NCBI GenBank assembly: GCA_910589335.1
Contig: CAJUTW010000020.1
Location: 1-27,808, forward strand
Reading direction: 5' to 3'
DNA: 27,808 nt
DNA from: an uncultured Bacilli bacterium
GTDB lineage: Bacteria > Bacillota_I > Bacilli_A > RF39 > UBA660
The stretch's first letter is position 1. Every line of letters begins with the position of its first letter. The notes below the pieces were generated by a model that saw only the letters and a program-made list of their open reading frames with translations, was not told the origin of the DNA and searched no databases. Below, in pieces: positions 24,472 to 27,808 of the stretch. The translations under genes and the position numbers were made by a program.

Positions 24472-24500
24472 ATGATAACATAAAAACGACTTTTTTACAA
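24472..24500 (-). promoter_or_regulatory. Possible antisense promoter facing the peptide RNA
   Basis: On the minus strand TTGTAA (24495-24500), 17 bases, TATCAT (24472-24477). It would start an RNA near 24465 running leftward through the 3' part of the peptide RNA, the usual place of a type I antitoxin. The -35 lies in the loop of the tmRNA terminator, so it may be coincidental. Confidence 0.3.
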
Positions 24501-24508
24501 GTCGTTTT
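24483..24508 (-). terminator. tmRNA terminator
   Basis: AAAACGACTT/AAGTCGTTTT (24483-24492 with 24499-24508), a 10-bp perfect stem with a six-base loop, lies 36 bases past the CCA end of tmRNA. It could also act on rightward transcripts. Confidence 0.8.
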
Positions 24509-24517
24509 GTTATTTTA

Positions 24518-24532
24518 ACTCGAAGTTCGAGT
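24518..24532. repeat. Palindrome between tmRNA and its terminator
   Basis: ACTCGAA and TTCGAGT (7-bp arms around one G) lie 12 bases past the CCA end. In the tmRNA precursor this could form a hairpin in the trailer that marks 3' processing; the loop would be too tight unless the inner pairs open. Confidence 0.45.
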
Positions 24533-24544
24533 ATCAATCAAATC

Positions 24545-24926
24545 TGGTGGAGCTGAGGAGAATCGAACTCCTGTCCAAAAATAAAGCTACATAAACTTCT
24601 ACAAGTTTAGTTAACTAAATAAATTCATACACTAATCAAGTAGTTAACGACCAAATTAATGTACTAGTCTAAAAATTCTTTCTATTTAGTAGACACTAAA
24701 TAGCTATAACCTATAAAAATTGAACCTCTAAATAATTCCTAGGTAAGAATCAAAAAGAAGCACTGGCCTTATTCTATTATTAGGCAAAAGCTACAGCTTG
24801 GTTACCACCAAACATATTAGCTACAGCATTTTTTAATTTATTTGCATTTATTTTTTTGTGTCCGTAACGTGGACAGTCGACTTGCCATCTATGCTCTATT
24901 ATTCCTGTCGAAACCAAGTCAGCCCC
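24545..24926 (-). ncRNA. ssrA: Transfer-messenger RNA (tmRNA)
   Basis: Rescues stalled ribosomes by acting first as alanyl-tRNA and then as mRNA for a degradation tag. The 5' end is GGGGCTGACTTGG and the 3' end CAGCTCCACCA; GGGGCUG pairs with CAGCUCC (one G-U) to form the acceptor stem. The T arm GGAGTTCGATTCTCC is intact, and CCA is encoded. The early TTTCGACAGG and the pseudoknot-like GTCCACGTTACGGAC are as in standard one-piece tmRNAs. Length of about 382 nt is normal. A TATAAT lies about 10 bases upstream. Confidence 0.97.
24780..24845 (-). other. tmRNA tag-peptide reading frame
   Basis: The resume codon is GCA (24845-24843), and the frame of 21 codons ends with two TAA stops. The tag starts ANKLKN, has NMFGGNQ in the middle and ends AVAFA. 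Most bacterial tags end in ALAA or similar for ClpXP; an -AFA end resembles Mollicutes tags, which are read by Lon. Confidence 0.9.
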
Positions 24927-24935
24927 ATATAGCAA

Positions 24936-24941
24936 ATTATA
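24936..24941 (-). promoter_or_regulatory. -10 box of tmRNA
   Basis: TATAAT on the minus strand, nine bases from the mature 5' G at 24926. The -35 is weak (TTTATT at 17 bases). Confidence 0.6.
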
Positions 24942-25036
24942 TCATAAAAAATTAAAAAAATAAACACTTTTTCTTTTTTATAACTATGTAAAAAATTGTA
25001 TAAATAAAAGAAATTTCTAAATAATATTATTAGTTA

Positions 25037-25045
25037 TGGTATAAT
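25037..25045 (+). promoter_or_regulatory. Extended -10 promoter of pflB-pflA
   Basis: TG-G-TATAAT (hexamer 25040-25045) is a perfect extended -10, followed by GGAGG and the ATG of pflB within 21 bases. There is no good -35. The untranslated leader is very short. Confidence 0.65.
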
Positions 25046-25065
25046 ATGTTCGGAGGTTGATATAA

Positions 25066-27297
25066 ATGAATGAATGGAGAAATTTTAAAGAAGGTAAATG
25101 GAATAATGAAATAAATGTAAGTGATTTCATTAAAAATAACTATACACCTTACACAGAAGGAGAAAACTTTTTAGCTGGACCAACAGAAAAAACTAAAAGA
25201 GTTTTAAAAATATATGAAGATGTTTGCAAAGAAGAAGTAAAAAAACATGTTATCGATATAGATGTAGATACACCTGCAGGAATTAATGTTTTTAAACCAG
25301 GTTATATTTCTGAAGATGATAATGTTATTGTAGGTCTTCAAACTGATCAATTATGTAAAAGAAGTATCGTTCCAAAAGGTGGACTAAAAATGGTTTATCA
25401 AGAGTTAGATGCTTATGGATACAAAATGAATGAAGATCTAGATAAATTTTGTAAAACTAACTTAGTAAAAACTCATAATGACGGAGTATTTGATGCTTAC
25501 ACAAAAGAAATTAGAACTGCTAGACACGTTAAATTATTAACAGGACTACCAGATGCTTATGGAAGAGGAAGAATCATTGGAGACTATCGTCGAATTGCTT
25601 TATATGGTATAGACAAATTAATGGAAGAAAAATTTAATGATTGGGATAACATGAAAATTAATGTTATGGATCAAGATACTATTCGCTTACGAGAAGAAAT
25701 ATCTATGCAATATAGAGCTTTAAAAGAAATAAAAGAAATGGCTGCAAGTTATGGATTTGATATTTCAAAACCAGCAACTAATGCTAAAGAAGCTGTTCAA
25801 TGGACTTACTTCGGATATCTAGCAGCTATTAAAGAAAATAATGGTGCTGCAATGTCTTTAGGTAGAGTTGATGCATTCTTTGATATTTATTTTGAAAGAG
25901 ATTTAAAAGAAGGAACTTTAACTGAAGAAGAAGCTCAAGAAATAATCGATCAATTTGTAATCAAACTAAGAGCAGCAAGACACTTAAGAACACCAGATTA
26001 TGATGAATTATTCTCAGGTGATCCTACTTGGGTAACATGTTCATTAGGTGGTATGACAACAGAAGGAAATACTTTAGTAAATAAAACTTCATTCCGTATT
26101 GTTCATACATTAGAAAACTTAGAAAGTGCTCCAGAACCAAATATGACAATTCTTTGGGCACAAAACTTACCAGAACCATGGAAAAAATATTGTGCTAAAG
26201 TTAGTATAGCAACTGATTCAATTCAATATGAAAATGATGATTTAATGCGCGAATCTATGACTGATGATTACGCAATAGCATGTTGTGTCTCTTCTATGAG
26301 AATTGGTAAAGATATGCAATTCTTTGGAGCTCGTTGTAACTTAGCTAAAGCTTTACTTTATTCAATCAATGGTGGAGTTGATGAAATAAAACGTGATTTA
26401 GTAATTCCAGGATTTGAAAAAATAACTGACGAAGTTTTAGATTATGAAAAAGTAATAACAAACTTTGATAAAATGCTTAAAGAAGTTGCAAGAATTTATA
26501 GTGATGCAATGAATATTATTCATTATATGCATGATAGATATGCTTATGAAGCAGGTCAAATGGCTTTACATGATACTTATGTTAATAGATTAATGGCATA
26601 TGGAGTTGCAGGATTCTCAGTAGCTGTTGACTCATTATCCGCTATTAAATATGCTAAAGTTAAACCAATTAGAGATAAAGATGGAATCGCTATTGATTTC
26701 GAAATTGAAGGAGATTTCCCAAAATTCGGTAATGATGATGATAAAGCTGATGAAATCGGAAAAGAACTTTTAGAAAAAGTTTATAAAGAGTTAGCATCTC
26801 ACCCATGTTACAGAAACGCTAAACCAACTTTATCTGTTTTAACAATTACTTCAAACGTTGTTTATGGACAAAATACTGGAGCAACTCCAGATGGAAGAAA
26901 AGCAGGAATTGCTTTTGCACCAGGAGCTAATCCAATGCATGGTAGAGATATTAATGGAGCAATATCATCTCTTAATTCAGTAGCTAAATTAGACTGGGAA
27001 AATTGTTGTCGTGATGGTATTTCTAATACTTTCTCAATTGTACCAAATTCTTTAGGTCAAAGTGAAGAAGAAAGAATAAACAACTTAGTACAATTAATGG
27101 ATGGATACTTTGAACAAGGAGCACACCATTTAAATGTAAATGTCTTAAATAGAGATATGCTAATCGATGCTATGGAAAATCCTGATAAATATCCATTACT
27201 TACAATTAGAGTTTCAGGTTATGCTGTAAGATTCAATAAATTAACAAGAAAACAACAAGAAGAAGTTATTTCAAGAACTTTCCATGAAAAAATGTAA
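25066..27297 (+). CDS. pflB: Pyruvate formate-lyase (formate C-acetyltransferase)
   Basis: A glycyl-radical enzyme that splits pyruvate with CoA into acetyl-CoA and formate in anaerobic fermentation. Its 743 residues match the family length. The catalytic Cys pair is in YAIACCVSSM (Cys406-Cys407) and the radical glycine in RVSGYAVRFNKL (Gly718), 25 residues before the end. Other blocks are MLIDAMENPDKYP and GMTTEGNTLVNKTSF. The radical site makes the enzyme oxygen-sensitive, which points to an anaerobe. The gene for its activator follows after one base. It is transcribed away from tmRNA. Confidence 0.98.
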   Translation: MNEWRNFKEGKWNNEINVSDFIKNNYTPYTEGENFLAGPTEKTKRVLKIYEDVCKEEVKKHVIDIDVDTPAGINVFKPGYISEDDNVIVGLQTDQLCKRSIVPKGGLKMVYQELDAYGYKMNEDLDKFCKTNLVKTHNDGVFDAYTKEIRTARHVKLLTGLPDAYGRGRIIGDYRRIALYGIDKLMEEKFNDWDNMKINVMDQDTIRLREEISMQYRALKEIKEMAASYGFDISKPATNAKEAVQWTYFGYLAAIKENNGAAMSLGRVDAFFDIYFERDLKEGTLTEEEAQEIIDQFVIKLRAARHLRTPDYDELFSGDPTWVTCSLGGMTTEGNTLVNKTSFRIVHTLENLESAPEPNMTILWAQNLPEPWKKYCAKVSIATDSIQYENDDLMRESMTDDYAIACCVSSMRIGKDMQFFGARCNLAKALLYSINGGVDEIKRDLVIPGFEKITDEVLDYEKVITNFDKMLKEVARIYSDAMNIIHYMHDRYAYEAGQMALHDTYVNRLMAYGVAGFSVAVDSLSAIKYAKVKPIRDKDGIAIDFEIEGDFPKFGNDDDKADEIGKELLEKVYKELASHPCYRNAKPTLSVLTITSNVVYGQNTGATPDGRKAGIAFAPGANPMHGRDINGAISSLNSVAKLDWENCCRDGISNTFSIVPNSLGQSEEERINNLVQLMDGYFEQGAHHLNVNVLNRDMLIDAMENPDKYPLLTIRVSGYAVRFNKLTRKQQEEVISRTFHEKM

Positions 27298-27298
27298 T

Positions 27299-27808
27299 AT
27301 GAAAGCATCAATTGATTCAATTGAAACATTTGCAACTGTTGATGGACCCGGTATTCGTACTGTGGTCTTTCTTAATAGTTGTAAATTAAGATGTAAATTT
27401 TGCCATAACCCAGAAACATGGACAATGAAAGAGAAAACCATAACATCAGATGAATTAGTAAAAAAAATAATAAGAAATAAACCATATTTTAAAAATAATG
27501 GAGGCGTAACATTTTCTGGTGGAGAACCACTATTACAATACGAATTTTTAATAGAAACATGTAAAAAATTAAAAAAAGAAAACATTCATATAGCAATAGA
27601 TACAGCTGGAATTGGACATGGAAATTATAATGATTTATTAAAAACAATCGACATGGTATTATTAGACATAAAACATATAAATAAAGAAGGATATCTTGAT
27701 ATAACACAAGTTGATAAATTTGAAGAATTCCAAAATTTTATAAACCAATTAAATAAAACTAACGTTGAAGTTTGGATAAGACAAGTAATAATACCTGAAG
27801 TTAATGAC
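27299..27808 (+). CDS. pflA: Pyruvate formate-lyase activating enzyme, N-terminal part (runs off the window)
   Basis: A radical SAM enzyme that installs the glycyl radical in PflB. The first 170 residues are present. After VDGPGIRTVVFLNSC comes the iron-sulfur motif CKLRCKFC (C-x3-C-x2-C) followed by HNPETW, and then VTFSGGEPLLQ, the SAM-binding GGEP segment. The ATG at 27299 lies one base after the pflB stop and has no SD, so translation depends on ribosomes finishing pflB. The frame is open to the window edge. Confidence 0.96.
   Translation, partial: MKASIDSIETFATVDGPGIRTVVFLNSCKLRCKFCHNPETWTMKEKTITSDELVKKIIRNKPYFKNNGGVTFSGGEPLLQYEFLIETCKKLKKENIHIAIDTAGIGHGNYNDLLKTIDMVLLDIKHINKEGYLDITQVDKFEEFQNFINQLNKTNVEVWIRQVIIPEVND

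Larger units (their letters stand above)
23632..24544. other. Gene-poor, degraded segment between the SGNH remnant and tmRNA
   Basis: About 900 bases with no long gene. From 23632 to 23790 I see nothing beyond AT-rich sequence and a short palindrome. Then come a leftward mini-ORF (23835-23924), inverted repeats and a leftward promoter (23977-24121), and the rightward hydrophobic-peptide unit (24178-24449). Last come a spacer palindrome and the tmRNA terminator. Two broken genes lie on its left. ssrA 3' ends are common integration sites, so this may be the remnant of an inserted element, but no integrase or repeated att core was found. Confidence 0.5.

Noticed and set aside
1..27808. TGA recoding to Trp as in Mollicutes
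   Set aside because: Trp codons are TGG throughout, long frames have no internal TGA, and TGA serves as stop at 24359.
1..27808. CRISPR arrays, insertion sequences, rRNA or tRNA genes
   Set aside because: No regularly spaced repeats, transposase motifs or tRNA folds were seen; tmRNA is the only tRNA-like gene.

Overview
The window comes from a very AT-rich, low-GC Bacillota genome using the standard code: TGG is the Trp codon, nearly all stops are TAA, and Shine-Dalgarno (SD) sites are purine-rich. The gene set is that of a wall-bearing anaerobic Bacilli or Erysipelotrichia-like lineage near the Mollicutes. It has pyruvate formate-lyase, c-di-AMP synthase, a sortase, a lipoprotein of the YdcC type, sporulation-type genes (Spo0E-like, CotF-like), and a tmRNA whose tag ends in -AFA as in Mollicutes. 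I cannot name a species.

Layout. At 1-605 (minus) are the start of formate-tetrahydrofolate ligase and a Spo0E-like phosphatase gene. At 797-2817 (plus) a thioester-domain surface adhesin overlaps its own sortase gene. From 2841 to 19843 everything is on the minus strand: an S41 protease, a thioredoxin-like membrane protein, a LolA-like lipoprotein, cdaA-cdaR, rnr, a DUF378 membrane protein, a likely spore-related group (a small protein, CotF, NlpC/P60), a HerA/VirD4-type ATPase overlapping a Cys-rich repeat protein gene, a transglutaminase-like protein, an AraC/GyrI-type regulator, a GNAT acetyltransferase, a stand-alone DnaG-type zinc-finger protein, and a short-chain dehydrogenase overlapping an unknown gene. 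At 20087-20929 (plus) is an uncharacterised membrane-anchored protein, followed by an M18 aminopeptidase on the minus strand.

Between that aminopeptidase and the tmRNA (22435-24544) lies a degraded segment. It holds a gene broken by an apparent 2-nt duplication, a truncated SGNH hydrolase, a very short leftward ORF with palindromes around its promoter, and a compact rightward transcription unit at 24178-24449. That unit encodes a 30-residue hydrophobic peptide in a heavily self-complementary RNA: the 5' end pairs with the 3' end, the SD is masked, and there are alternative 3' pairings. It looks like a type I toxin mRNA and is the strongest candidate here for an undescribed system. The window closes with tmRNA (minus) and pflB-pflA (plus).

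A recurring feature is that intrinsic terminators begin inside the stop codon or the last codons of the gene they end. All functional calls come from reading motifs by eye; no database search was run.
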